A stretch of 64,000 bases of DNA from Zingiber officinale (taxonomy: Eukaryota; Streptophyta; Magnoliopsida; Zingiberales; Zingiberaceae), in assembly GCF_018446385.1 (NCBI RefSeq), contig NC_056004.1, positions 26,728,492 through 26,792,491 of the forward strand, given 5' to 3'. The translations under genes and the position numbers were made by a program. Below are positions 48,126-60,615 of this stretch, piece by piece; position 1 is the stretch's first letter; the number at the start of each line of letters is the position of its first letter. Under the pieces are notes generated by a model. That model worked only from the letters and a program-made list of their open reading frames with translations. It searched no databases and had not been told where the DNA came from.

Positions 48126-49695
48126 GAGATTAGGTTTGAAGTTAAGTTTTAAAATTTTGAAATAGTTTTTAAGTTTAAAATTTTGACATTAAAATTTTGA
48201 AATTAATTTTTAAGTTTAAAATTAAAATTTTGAAATTAACTTTTAAGTTTAAAATTAAAATTTTGAAATTAATTTTTAAGTTTAAAATTAAAATATTGAA
48301 ATTAACTTTTAAAATTAAAATTTTGAAATTAATTTTAAAGTTTAAAATTAAAATTTTGAAATTAACTTTTAAGTTTAAAATTAAAATTTTGAAATTAATT
48401 TTTTAAGTAATTTTTTAAGTTTAAAATTAAAATTTTGAAATTAACTTTTAAGTTTAAAATTAAAAATTTGAAATTAACTTTCAAGTTTAAAATTAAAATT
48501 TTGAAATTAATTTTTTAAGTTTAAAATTAAATTAATTTTTAAGTTTAAAATTAAAATTTTGAGTTTAAAATTAAAATTTTGAAATTAACTTTTAAGTTTA
48601 AAATTAAAATTTTGAAATTAACTTTTAAGTTTAAAATTAAAATTTTGAAATTAATTTTTAAGTTTAAAATTAAAATTTTGAAATTAACTTTTAAGTTTAA
48701 AATTAAAATTTTAAAATTAATTTTTAAGTTTAAAATTAAAATTTTGAAATAAATTTTTTAAGTTTAAAATTAAAATTTTGAAATTAATTTTTTAAGTTTA
48801 AAATTAAAATTTTGAAATTAATTTTTAAGTTTAAAATTAAAATTTTGAAATTAATTTTTTAAGTAATTTTTTAAGTTTAAAATTAAAATTTTGAAATTAA
48901 TTTTTAAAGTTTAAAATTAAAATTTTGAAATTAATTTTTAAGTTTAAAATTAAAATTTTGAAATTAATTTTTTAAGTTTAAAATTAAAATTTTGAAATTA
49001 ATTTTTTAAGTTTAAAATTAAAATTTTGAAATTAACTTTTAAGTTTAAAATTAAAATTTTGAAATTAATTTTTTAAGTTTAAAATTAAAATTTTGAAATT
49101 AATTTTTAAGTTTAAAATTAAAATTTTGAAATTAATTTTTTAAGTTTGAAATTAAAATTTTGAAATTAATTTTTTAAGTTTAAAATTAAAATTTTGAAAT
49201 TAATTTTTAAGTTTAAAATTAAAATTTTGAAATTGATTTTTAAGTTTAAAATTAAAACTTTGAAATTGATTTTTTTAAGTTTAAAATTAAAATTTTGAAA
49301 TTAATTTTTAAGTTTAAAATTAAAATTTTGAAATTAATTTTTTATGTTTTAAGTTTAAAATTAAAATTTTGAAATTAATTTTTTAAGTTTAAAATTAAAA
49401 TTTTGAAATTAATTTTTTAAGTTTAAAATTAAAATTTTGAAATTAATTTTTTAAGTTTAAAATTAAAATTTTGAAATTAACTTTTAAGTTTAAAATTAAA
49501 ATTTTGAAATAAATTTTTAAGTTTAAAATTAAAATTTTGAAATTCATTTTTTAGTTTAGAAATAAAACTTTGAAATTAATTTTTTTAAGTTTAAAATTAA
49601 AATTTTGAAATTAATTTTTTAAGTTTGAAATTAAAATTTTGAAAATAATTTTTTAAGTTTAAAATTAAAATTTTGAAATTAATTTTTTAAGTTAA
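48126..49695. repeat. AT-rich minisatellite, about 33-bp unit, more than 40 copies
   Basis: Units of AAGTTTAAAATTAAAATTTT followed by GAAATTAATTTTT, 31-35 bp, run for about 1.57 kb with single-base and T-run length changes. The ORFs inside are translation artefacts of the repeat. It sits between gag and the extra ORF. Confidence 0.95.
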
Positions 49696-50759
49696 AATTT
49701 TTTTTAAACCTTATTCATCTCACCCGATCTATATTATCAATCAGGGAATCCTATGATTTTGTGAGATAAAATTAGATTTTTACTTATGGAGTTTTGGTTT
49801 AACTTGTGTTAGATTCAGATTTAGCTTTGGTCTCCACAAATAGGCATTCTTCGGATAAATTTCTAAGCTTGGTGAGTCACATGGACGTCATTAGAAGTAA
49901 CCAACCTTTCGAGATTTTCCGAATAGTCCTATCCACGGAGCTTAGTACTAAATCTTGGTCTAACTGATTAGGATCCATTTAAGGGTAGCTTCAGTCAGTT
50001 CCACTTGGCCAAATGCACCAGATCGAAGCCATATCTTTCTAGACATGCGATGCCCAAGCTTCCCTAACGTACTATCATCCAAAAATTTCACCAGTACCAT
50101 GATTCAAGTTAAACTTGGTCTCTAATCCAAATAACCCTGCAGGGTTAGTTTGTTTTGGGTTACCCTGTCGGGTAAGTTAGTTTTGGAGGTGCCAGCTATT
50201 CTGGAGTCTCCCCCTGAATTATTGGCCATTAATTTAAATTTTGGTTTTAGGTTTGTGTCGATTCTTTTTATAGTTATGGTTAACTTGGTGATAATTTTGT
50301 TGATTTTTAAAGTGTTTAGATTTTGAATTTGATTTAGGTTTGTATTTTGGATTTTGGTTTGGTTTATTCGATTTTATATAATGTATTTTTTCTTTAGGTA
50401 TATAATATTGATTAAGTCTTACTTGCGTGGTCAGACACGCTTTTAGAACCCAAGCTTGATTAGTTGATTTGTATTGAGTTATTAATGACTTAAAAGTTTT
50501 ATTTGAGTTTGACTTGTATCCGAGTCCGGTTTTATTATAACATGCTTTTTGATTGTTCAGGATTAAGTCAAGATTTTTGATCTTGTTGTGAATTTTTCTA
50601 ACATTTCTTTTAAATTGTTAATCTCATTTTTTAGTGATAAATTCTCCTCCTCAAGTGTTAGATCTTGAGTTGGATTTGAATTTTTGATTTGTTCTTTGAG
50701 GTTTTTATTTTCCTCAATAAGTGACTTGTTTTCATTTTCTATTTTAATTAATTTGCTAT
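49696..50759 (-). other. Noncoding stretch between AT array and gag
   Basis: It occupies the place where pol would be expected but shows no protease, RT or integrase motif. Part of it (49960-50240) is conserved with 7050-7290 of the plus-strand relative. Confidence 0.55.
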
Positions 50760-51897
50760 TTAAACATGAAATAATTTTAATTTTTTTTTAAAATTAAAAT
50801 ATACCTCATTCGGGCCTTCGAAAATGAGTACGGACTCGTGGCTTGTTTCGGGTTCAGACCCGTCTTCATCTTCCGACTCGTCTTCTGTTTCATCTTCGCG
50901 GGCCATCAGTGCGAGGTGGCTCTGATGTTTCTGCTCTTCTTCCTCCGATTCGTCAGAGGAGTCGTCCCACGTTGCTTTGAGTGCCTTCTTTTTGGTTGGC
51001 TTTGGTTTGTCGAACTTTAGTTTTGGGCATTCGTTCTTGTAGTGTCCCTTTTTATTGCAGCCGTAGCAAGTCACGTTCTTTTGTTCTGAGGGAGAACTGA
51101 TCTTTTGAAGGTCCTTTTTGCTGAAGCTCCTTTTTCTCCTAGTTTTCTTACCAAGTTCACCAGGTGTTCTTCGTCTTCAGAATCTTGGTCGGAATCTTCT
51201 TCAAATTCAGGCTTGCTTTTCTTTTCTTTGGTGGAACCTGCAAATAAAGCTATACCTTTCTCGGCTCCAGCATTAGTTTGTTCATGTAATTCTAATTCAC
51301 AAAAAAGCTCATCTAACTTTAACTTAGAAAGATTTTTAGAGATTTTGTAGGCATCCACTATTGATGCCCACAAACTATTACGTGGAAAAGCATTTAATGC
51401 GTACCTTATTAAGTCTCTATTTTCCATCTGGTGGCCTATCGCATGAACCCGTTGAGGATGTCCTTGATCTTCGCGTGGAGCTGATTCGCCGTTTCACCTT
51501 CTTGCATTTTTATATTAAAAATTTTATTTAAGAGCAAGTCTCGTTTGGTTACCTTAGAGTCGCTCGTTCCCTCGTGCATCTCGATCAATTTGTCCCACAG
51601 CTCTTTAGCGTTTTTGTGTGGACCGATTCTGTTCAGTTCTTCTCTTGTCAATCCGCACTGTAGAGTGTTGATCGCTTTATTTTCTGTTGATGCCTTTTTC
51701 TTCAAGTCTGCTGTCCAGTCTTCAGGATCCAGTAGATTCCCGGAGTTGTCCACTGGAATTTTGTAGGGTCTCGTAATGCTCATCCACTGGTCGAAGTCTG
51801 TTTTGAGGTAGACCTCCATCCGCTTTTTCCAGTACGGAAAATCATCCCCGTTGAAGAGTGGAGGTCGTACTGTGCTGAATCCTTCTGTCTGAGACAT
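50760..51897 (-). pseudogene. gag: Copia-type gag with zinc knuckle, two frameshifts
   Basis: It starts MSQTEGFSTVRPPLFNGDDF at 51897. The copia gag core follows (LDPEDWTADLKKKASTENKA, AKELWDKLIEMHEGTSD, GETANQLHAKIKDILNG). The reading shifts near 51440 to IGHQMENRDLIRYALNAF and again near 51074 to the knuckle CYGCNKKGHYKNEC (CX2CX4HX4C). The C-terminal tail is acidic (DDSSDESEEEEQ). The frame breaks are single-base indels relative to the expected protein. Copia gag packages the RNA into virus-like particles (known). This copy is probably inactive, but sister copies might be intact. Confidence 0.88.
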
Positions 51898-52139
51898 TTA
51901 AGTCGTGCGCACAGACGAAAGAAACAAAAAAATCTCAAGACTTGGTCTTGGATTAGTAGTGCGGGAAGAGAGAGATAAGTAGTAAAAAAAACTAGATTCG
52001 TGTTGCACCAATTTAGATTAATTAAAAAAAATATTAAAGTAATGATATACCAGTTTTAGAATTAAGCGTCGAACTGAAAACAAAAAAAGAACAAAAAATT
52101 TCACCCCCAGTTTGATTGGTGGTTACACCAAATCAGAGC

Positions 52140-52158
52140 GGTACCTGCTCTGATACCA
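52140..52158 (-). other. Primer binding site of the gag-only element
   Basis: TGGTATCAGAGCAGGTACC on the minus strand, two bases from the LTR, matches the 3' end of plant initiator-Met tRNA. Confidence 0.9.
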
Positions 52159-52160
52159 CT

Positions 52161-53226
52161 TGTAGGACCGTTAGTTTCGATAGAGGGGGGGTGAATATCG
52201 ATTCGAAAATATCGAGTAAAAATACGCAGCGGAAAAGTAAATGAACACAGTTGTTTTTACTTCGTTCGGAGCCTGTGACGACTCCTACTCGAAGGCCCGT
52301 GGTCCTTGACCACTTTTGTTGAGCAATCACTAGCAATTCGAATATAATTACAAGATGAATACAGGAAAAGCTAATGAAACAAAGTAATACCGACAAGGAA
52401 ATTAACTAAAAACCGAAGGAGCACTTTGTCGGAGCTTTGTTGGCGTCGCAGCAGAGCAGCAGGACCAGCAGTAGAAGAGTTCTTAGATTGATGATTGATT
52501 CTGAAGCTCCTGCCTGGGGCTTCTTTTATATGTTGCTCCGGGCGCCTGTAATGTGACGTAGCTGCTCAAACCGTGATGCTCCACGTGGCGATGACTCGGC
52601 TGGATATAATTTGCCTTCCGGGCGCCCGGATCCCATCCGGGCGCCCGGACCACCTTGTTCCAGAAAACTCCATTTTCCTGCAAAACAAAGTTAGTCCGAG
52701 GTAATATATAACCTGCAACATAGATTGTTAGCACATTTTATAATAGTATGAATTAGCACAAGTTAGTATGACTTAGATTCCGTCTTTCCGAGACCGGAAT
52801 CTAGTCACGATCTCGACTTAGATATCCGAAATGGATCTAAGCCGGATCGACGCCTAATGTTCCCTTCCCGGGAACGCGTCCTCGCAGTCACTCCCCTCCA
52901 GTGACTTACCTCACTTACCTGCCAGACGTCCTGTCAGCCCGTCGACCCGTCTGGACTTCTCGCCAAGCGTCCGGTCAGCCCGTCGACCCGCTTGGACTTC
53001 TCGCCAAGCGTCCGGTCAGCCCGTCGACCCGCTTGGACTTCTCGCCAGCTATCCAGTTAGCCCGTCGACCTAGCTGGACTTCGTGCCAGACATCCAGTCA
53101 GCCCGTCGACCTGTCTGGACTTCTCTTGCACACTCGATCAAAGTGTCAGACAACAACAAAACTAACTTAACCTATTTGTCATTCATCAAAACCTGGGTTA
53201 AATCGTTAGTGCTAACCGCACCAACA
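52161..53226 (-). repeat. 5' LTR of the gag-only element
   Basis: 1066 bp, TGTAGGACCG...CACCAACA. The minus-strand TATAAAAG at 52523-52530 is the likely promoter core. Confidence 0.92.
52921..53125. repeat. Five 41-bp hairpin repeats (5' LTR of gag-only element)
   Basis: Five units of the family with stems CCAGACG, CCAAGCG (twice), CCAGCTA and CCAGACA, each paired. Confidence 0.9.
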
Positions 53227-53231
53227 ATAAC

Positions 53232-53699
53232 AATATATGATAAAAACTAAAACTGAATGCTGAAAGGAAATTTGAAACTGAAAAGCTTAAACACATGGCT
53301 GTTCGTGACCAGAAATTTCCAAGGAAAACGAAATATGCAATGCCAATTTATGAAGTCATCCACCCTCAACAAAAACCAGCAAAAGAATAAATCTGCACTG
53401 CTACTAAATGCTGTTCACGCCTATTTACTGGCAACAACAAATTTTGGACTGCATACTAAAGAGAAAAAAAAACAAACTATGCATGCTTATTAAATCAGTA
53501 AAGGATCTAAACTACACGTTAAAAACAAAATGACAAAAGGTCTAACAGCATGGTTAACACACAAGTTGCTCCTACTAAAGAATTCCAAAGAAACTCAAAA
53601 CTGCATGTCTAAATAAACTGCTAAAGTATCTAACTGAATACTTCTGGAAACTGAGGCTGTTCATGCCCATTGCATAGCACAACCAAAACTAACAGTAAG
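53232..53699 (-). other. Middle piece of chromoviral LTR B
   Basis: It lies between two nested elements, flanked by ATAAC on the left and GTAAG on the right. It holds no gene. Confidence 0.65.
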
Positions 53700-54757
53700 T
53701 GTTGGATCGTAGACGTTCGATAGAGGGGGGGGTGAATATTGAAAAACGTTCGAACAGAAGTAAACGCAGCGGAAAAGTAAAACAATGCTAACACAATTCA
53801 CTTTACTTGGTTTGGAGTCTGTGTCGACTCCTACTCCAAGGCTCGCGGTCGTTGACCGCTTTCGGTGGGCAATCACTATCAATTCGAATATTACAAAGTT
53901 TAAGTACAAGAATTAATAGAGAAAGAAAATACCGACAATAAAATGAAAAACAAAATCAGCACTGAGTCGGAAAGCTTTTCGTGGCGTCGCGAGAGCACAG
54001 AGGAGCAGATCTTGGATTCTGAGTTGTTGTTGAAGCTTCACCCCTGCCCCTTCTTTTATATGAGGCTCGGGGTGCCCCGGATCCCTTCCGGGCGCCCTGG
54101 TGAGACGTGGCAGGTCCAACCAGCGAGCTCCATGTGGCGACGACGCGTTCAGGATAAACGTTGCCTCTCGGGCGCCCGGACCACCTTTTTCCAGGGAACA
54201 CTTTTCCTGCAAAACAAGGTTAATCCAAGGCAAATAGATAATGTATATCCTGCAAAATAAAGTGTTAGCACAGTTTATAAGTTCAATATAAAAGGTATGA
54301 TTTAGATTCCGTCTTTCCGAGACCGGAATCTAGTCATGATCTCGACTTAGATATCCGAAATGGATTTAAGCCGGATCGACGCCTAATGTTCCCTTCCCGA
54401 GAACGCATCCTCACAGTCACTCTCTTCCAGTGACTTACCTTTACTCACCTGCCAGACGTCCGATCAGCCCTTCGACCCGTCTGGACTTCTCACCAAATGT
54501 CCGGTCAGCCTGTCGACCCGCTTGGACTTCTCGCCAGCTATCCGGTCAGCCTGTCGACCTAGCTGGACTTCTCGCCAAGCGTCCGGTCAGCCCGTCGACC
54601 CGCTTGGACTTCGTGCCAGACATCCGGTCAGCCCGTCGACATGTCTGGACTTTGTCTGCACACTCGGTCAGAGTGTTAGATCACGACAAACCTAACTTAA
54701 ACTGATTTGTCATTCATCAAAACCTGAGTTAGACCGTTAGTGTTAACCGCACAAACA
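53700..54757 (-). repeat. 3' LTR of the gag-less element
   Basis: 1058 bp, followed by ATCTCCCCCTTTTT, the complement of a purine tract. Confidence 0.9.
54451..54655. repeat. Five 41-bp hairpin repeats (3' LTR of gag-less element)
   Basis: Five units; the second has CCAAATG facing CGCTTGG, so its pairing is weakened. Confidence 0.88.
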
Positions 54758-55029
54758 ATCTCCCCCTTTTTGATGGAATGACAACCTGGTTAAGTTAGTG
54801 GAAAATATGCGAGTAAAAAAGAAAGCATGATTTGGTTTAAGTTAGTTTTTCAAATTTGATATTTTGTTTCTCTAACTTAACGCCTATCCCTCCCCCACCC
54901 TTTGACATTCATCAAATAAGGACATAAGTTAAACACTAAAAAATACAGAATACAGTCAGTGTTAAAATGTAAGAAATGATGTCAACTTGGGGGAGTTTAA
55001 ATTTTTGAAGATTTGTTTAAAACATTAGC

Positions 55030-57984
55030 TGTAAGATACCGCAAAATTAAATAATAAATGTTATTAGACGAAAAATCTTAATGGATTTTTCAGGAATTTT
55101 TAGAAATTTTCTGAGGATTTTTCGGAGCTCGTACGGAGGGGTTTGAGGGGATCAATCGGCGGGTGCAGATAAAGCCTCTTTGGGCTACCCTATCTAAGTG
55201 AGGAAATGTTTTAATCATAAAATTCATTTTCTTTTATTTTTCTTTTATTTTTTTCCTCTTTATCGCCGAAAACCCCCTTCCCCGATTCCCTTCCTCCCCG
55301 ATTTCTTCTCTCCCTCGCGCGAGTTCCTCTCTCCCGAGCCCTCTCTCGCGACTTCTTCTCGCTTGATCGCCGGTCGCCATGAGCTCATCGCCGGCAATAA
55401 TCCCTCCTCCAGCGTGCCTAGGCCGAGTCTCCCTCCTCCCTCTCCTTCTCGAGGCATGAGGTCTTCGTCCTCTTTCTTTCTTGCGGGCGATCGACGATGA
55501 TCCGGCGGAGCTAGGGCACGACAGGGGGGAGTTGATTCGCATCTTTCTTGGTGGATCGAGCCCCTCTCAGCTTTTCTATTTGATCTATTCATTGGAGGGG
55601 GTTGCGGATCGTCTCCAGTTGAGGTGGATCGCGCGGATCGATTGAGGTAAGGCTTCGTTGGATGATTCTGTGAATTCAAAGACCTTGCTTAATTGGGTTT
55701 GTTTGTGATGATCTTCCTGATCTGGATTAGAGGAAACAGAGGATCCGCGTGCTGTGGACGTTTCCTGTTGCCGGCCACTGTCAATTCCACTTCTTGAAGC
55801 TGTGGAGGGTTCCTGCTTGGGTTCACTACTGGAAAGGTCACCAATTCAGGCAAAGGTTAGCAGCTCGTGTTCCTTACAGTTGCATTTGGAGGGGAAGTTA
55901 CGGCAGAATTTAGTTTGGGGTAAGATGTATATTAATTTGGATTAATATTGGATTAAATGCATTGATTGTTTGGCTGCATTGGATGAATTTCATTCTGGAA
56001 TTTAAGGTGTTAATTGTGGATGGAGGATTGATTGATTATGGGTTGGAATTTGTGGATCAGTGGTTTATTAGGTGTTCTTGCTGGGGTGTATGCATCTGAT
56101 TTAGTGTTCATAAATTTAGGTGAGTTGTTATTTAATTTTGGGTTGGATTAAGTGTGGTAGATAAATTATGTAAGATTGATTTTGGATGTTTAGTAGAGAT
56201 GATATAATGGAGTTTATGATCGGTTATGGATTTGAGATTCATTTGTGGATGGAGTTAAATCTAGTTAGATTTATTTGGGTGTGATTAGGGTGTTGCAGGT
56301 TGAATTGATTATGGATTGATTAGTTGAAATGGATGAATTGTGTGGGATTGATTCATGGTTAAGGAATTGGAAATCGACTGTGATATATTGATTTGGTTGA
56401 ATCTTGGATTGATTGTTGGATTTAAGAAGTGTTGATTAGTGAGTTTCGGATTGATTAATAGATTGTATATTTTGTTTGGATCTAGAAGGAGTGTGATCAA
56501 GGATCATTTGGAGGATTAATCAGAGATCAGATTTGAGTGGAGTTATCCTGATTGGGTAGGGATTTTATTTAGCTATTTTAATTCATATGAATTTAGCTAA
56601 ATAAAATATATATATATTGATTGATGCAGGACCTTGATATGGGATGATTATCACGACGTGGGATTTATTCTGGACACGATCTACATATCAAGGCGGGTAT
56701 TTCTTCTTTTGCCTCTATGTATTTTTTTTGAGCTTAGTGCATGGTTGTTGTTTGACGGATTATGTTGCTTTACCCTATATCGTGTTCGTTTGCTGTTTTC
56801 CCTGCTTGATACTTTGCTTGAGCTTAGAGATGATCTAGTTTTATCATATACAGTTTCAACTTTTGATATCTACTCTGCTAGGATTACGCGTGTAGAGTAT
56901 GTATAGTGGGGATTGTCGAGTTGTTGGATTTATCATGCTGATTTATGCATATAATGTTGATTGTATGTAGCTTGGTATGTATTTTAGGAGTCATCATGTT
57001 GACCCTACATTTGCATGTTGTATGTACACACGTGTTTGGTTATGTATTTTTGGAGGAGTTGTGTTGATTGTATGTTTATGGTTTATACACGTATCTGATG
57101 TGATTATTATTGGAGGATACATGTTGATTGTACTTACGTTCGGTGCATATGTGTCCAGTGGATTATTGGAGATTTTTGGTTGATTATACGCGTATAGTTG
57201 TGTATATGTGTTTGGTGGGATGTGTGGATTTATCATGACGATTATATTCATGTTGTGGAGTGCTTATGTGGAGTTAGAGTTTGCATGGATGATGACGGTG
57301 TCTGTATCATGATTATATATATATATCATGTTCATCATTCATTGCATACTGACGACTATCGTCTCTTTTGTAGTTGAGAGGGTTGTCAGTTTTTATAGCT
57401 GTCCACTCTACCACTGATGGAGAGTGGTAGCTGGGAGTGGAGCTATGTCCTGTCGCGCTTACTCAGCTGCTCATTGTTTTTACTCTGTCAGCCTCGACCA
57501 CTCTGGAGTAGTGAGTCTTGAGGGTACAGTAGTCAGGGGGCTTGAGTTGTGAGTGGTCAGGGACCCTTAGCTATGTAGTTAGATAACTACATAGTATACT
57601 GTCGCCTCAGTCGCTTTATAGCGGTTACGTGCGTGAGGCTTGTACGGTTTGTCATGGACCCAAGCCTCTCGGCCATACTGGGCTCGTGGTGTCTGGAGAG
57701 GTGTCGGGGGTGACCATGGAGCATGCATATGCAGTTATTATTCTTGCATTTGATGCGCGGTGCATCTGCATTGGCATACATGCCTAGTAGATACTAGTTG
57801 CATGTGATTGTGATTTGTTGCATTTGGTTGAGATATGATTGTTGCATCTGGTTGCCATGCTGCATACATGTCATTTATTTTACATGTATATGCAGTCGTA
57901 TCTATATTGCACAGGTGTCATGGGTATATCTGTTGCAGATCCGGTGAGTTTACTGATCATTGTACCATGTGTCATGGGTTCCAT
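55030..57984 (+). mobile_element. Chromoviral LTR fragment in plus orientation, right end truncated
   Basis: It begins TGTAAGATACCGC, like the LTR ending at 2075 (opposite strand). It shares the 'tttttagaaattttctgagg' block and, near its end, the TGCAT-rich zone seen at 1-100. It ends near TCATGGGTTCCATG, where the host element's leader resumes. The expected ...TTACA terminus and a copy of TTAGC were not found, so the right end and part of the host were probably deleted. Confidence 0.65.
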
Positions 57985-58058
57985 GACTTGATCTTGGATT
58001 AGTAGTGCGGGAAGAATTAAATAGAAATAACTAAATTGGTGTTGCACCAATTTAGATT

Positions 58059-60455
58059 TGTTGGAGTGTATACTGAAAGCCTAAGCTTTTGTAAACATTT
58101 GTTTTGAATAAAGAATCACATTTGCTCAAATTATCTACATTTGTTTGTAGTTGTTCAATTAATTTATATTGTAGATAACATAGCATGTGGTGTCACATGC
58201 AGAAGATGATGTTATCAGTACCTTATAAATTATAAACAGTAGCTCACGACCAAAATGGAAAGGAACAAATCATTAGAAGGTCGTAGTGTAATTAGGTATC
58301 AGTTTATCTTGACTGTATAATTACACTAGTACACTTAGAGTGTATTGAGTAGGACCATTTGAGGTCGTTTCTTTTATACTGACTTTATAAAGGAACAAAG
58401 ACCTCAGCTATTATGGAAGTGTGTGCTCTTAATCCTAATATAATAACAAGCACATATATTTGATATTTATTTCTTTAATTTATCAATGGGTGAGATTTAG
58501 TTCGATGAATCAATAAGCCCGATAAATTGGGAAATGATATCACTTATAGTGTGTGTTGTTGATTATAGAAGGAAGCTGTGTCCTAGAGATACTAGGTTGA
58601 TAATGTCCTCAAGAGGAGCTCATAAGAATTGTCATGTTAAACCCTGCAGGTGGACTTAGTCCGACATGATAATAAGGTTGAGTGGTACTACTCTTGGACT
58701 TAGATATTAATTAAATGAGTTGTCAGTAACTCACTTAATTAGTGGACATTCGATATCTTAAACACAGGGAGACTAACACACTCATAATAAGAAGGAGCCT
58801 AAAAATGTAATTTGGGATTGGTGCGGTAGTTCAATAATAGTTCTCTAGTGGAATGAATTATTATTGATAAAATTAAGTTGTGTGTTCGGGGCGAACATGG
58901 GATGCTTAATTTTATCGGGAGACCAAAACCAATTCCTCCTCTCGGTCCCTATCGTAGCCTCTTATTTATAGAGTACTATATCCACCTATACCCACCTAAA
59001 GGGGGCCGACCAAGCTAGCTTGGAAACAAGCTAGGGCCGACCTAAGCATAAATTGGTGTGGCCAGCCCTAGCTTGAACCCAAGCTAGAGGGATCGGCCAT
59101 ATTAAATTAAAAAGGATTTTAATTTTAATTTTTATTATGTGGAAGATATAATTTATTAAAGAGAATTAAAATTAAAATATCTCTCTTGTAAAAGATCTAC
59201 AAAAGATTAAAGAAAGAGATTAGATCTCTTTCCTTATTTGTAGATTGGTGAGATATTTTATTTTCTCTTTAAAAATTATTCACATATTGTAAAATTAAAA
59301 TTATAGAAATTTCCTTTTATCAACCATGAAGAGATTTTTGAAGAGAAATTTTATTTTTAAAATTTCCGGAAACAAATTAGGAAGTTTTAATTTGTTGATT
59401 AAAACTTGTCTAATTTATTTCTTTTGATGTGGCCGGTCAATATTGTTTTAATTGGAAATTTTATTTTATTTTTCTCAATTAAATCATGTCAAGGAAATTA
59501 AGGAAATTTTATTGTAATTAAATTTCCTAATTTGCCTAGGCCAAGGAATATAAAAGAAGGGGTGAGGGTGCCTTCATGGAATAACCTATTTTATTTCTCT
59601 CCCTCTTTTGTTCCTTGGTGTGGCCGGCCATTATCATCCTTCCCCTCTCTTCCTCTTGTAGTGGCCGAACCTCTCTCTTCCCTTGGAGCTCTTGTGGTGG
59701 CCGGATACTACTTGGAGAAGAAGAAGAAGAAGGAGAGAAAGCTAGCATCTCTTGGAGCTTGGTTGGTGTTTTGATCTTCTTCCTTGGTGAAGCTTCCTTA
59801 TTGTTGGCCGAACCTAGCTAGGAGGAGAAGAAGGTGGTTGGTGGTTTCTCATCTCGGAAGATCGTTGCCCACACAACGTCCGAGGTTAGAAGAGGAATAC
59901 GGTAGAAGATCAAGAGGTCTTTCTAAAAGGTATAACTAGTAATTTTTCTTTCCGCATCATACTAGTTATTTATGGAAATAATACCAAATACAAGAGGCTT
60001 ACAATTCTAGTATTTCGAATATGTTTTTCGATGTTGTGTTCTTTTGTTTTATTTTTCCTTGTGATTTGATTGTTCTTTTCGGTTAACCTAAAGTTATTTT
60101 AGGAAATTAAATATTAGCTTTCCATAAGAGGTTTTGTCTAGTCGGTGGTGGTTACTCCCATATCCAAGAAGGTCATGCGCCTCGCCACGTCAGTACTGGG
60201 AACCAATTATGGAAATTAATATTTAATGGAATTAATAACTTAAGGTGACTTGGGTCGAACGTGTTAAGTTCCGCAGGAGATCCAAGTCAAAACCTAAAAG
60301 AACAAATAGATTAAGTTTTGGATCAAACATGTTAAGTTCCGCAGGCGATCCAAAATTTAATTTAAAAGAACACATGGTAGCTAGGAAAAAGTTCAGACCT
60401 TTGTACAAAATTTTTGTACAGTGGAACCTCTAGGTTTTCCGAGTACCAACCAACA
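58059..60455 (+). mobile_element. Solo LTR, 2.4 kb, TSD AGATT
   Basis: TGTTGGAGTG...CCAACCAACA is flanked by perfect AGATT (58054-58058 and 60456-60460). It contains GGCCGACC/AAGCTAGC-rich sequence and a two-copy motif GTTAAGTTCCGCAGG(A/C)GATCC near 60265 and 60330. No coding domain was recognised. The length suits a long copia-type LTR, but the lineage is inferred only. Confidence 0.8.
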
Positions 60456-60594
60456 AGATTTAATTATGACGGAAAAAAAATTCCAAAAAGGTAATAATAC
60501 CAGTTTGGATCTTTACAAAAAACTGAAATCCGAAAAAAAAAAATAAAAAGCAAATCACCCCCTTGTCTGATTGGTGGTTGCACCAAATCAGAGC

Positions 60595-60613
60595 GGTACC
60601 TGCTCTGATACCA
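60595..60613 (-). other. Primer binding site of the gag-less element
   Basis: TGGTATCAGAGCAGGTACC on the minus strand, two bases inside the LTR. Confidence 0.9.
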
Positions 60614-60615
60614 CT

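Larger units (their letters stand above)
44399..53226 (-). mobile_element. Gag-only LTR element with an extra ORF and long AT array, TSD ATAAC
   Basis: LTRs 44399-45524 and 52161-53226 are flanked by perfect ATAAC (44394-44398, 53227-53231). The primer site TGGTATCAGAGCAGGTACC (initiator-Met tRNA type) beside the right LTR and the purine tract beside the left LTR set a right-to-left reading. Order: LTR, PBS, gag (50760-51897), unclassified 1-kb stretch, 1.57-kb AT array, a second ORF (46601-47769), PPT, LTR. No protease, RT or integrase motif is recognisable. This fits a non-autonomous element that keeps gag, as in TR-GAG elements (known class). Confidence 0.9.

Noticed and set aside
48197..48406. 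ORF of 69 codons in the AT-rich array
   Set aside because: It is a direct translation of the 33-bp repeat (KFKIKILKLIF periodicity), not a gene.
55198..55500. Pro/Ser-rich ORF with antisense partners
   Set aside because: It lies in the chromoviral LTR fragment; similar GC-rich purine/pyrimidine-biased leader DNA occurs in the LTR at 1-2075.
59532..59774. ORF in the 2.4-kb solo LTR
   Set aside because: Low-complexity Ser/Pro/Lys content, no domain, and located within a repeat bounded by TSDs.
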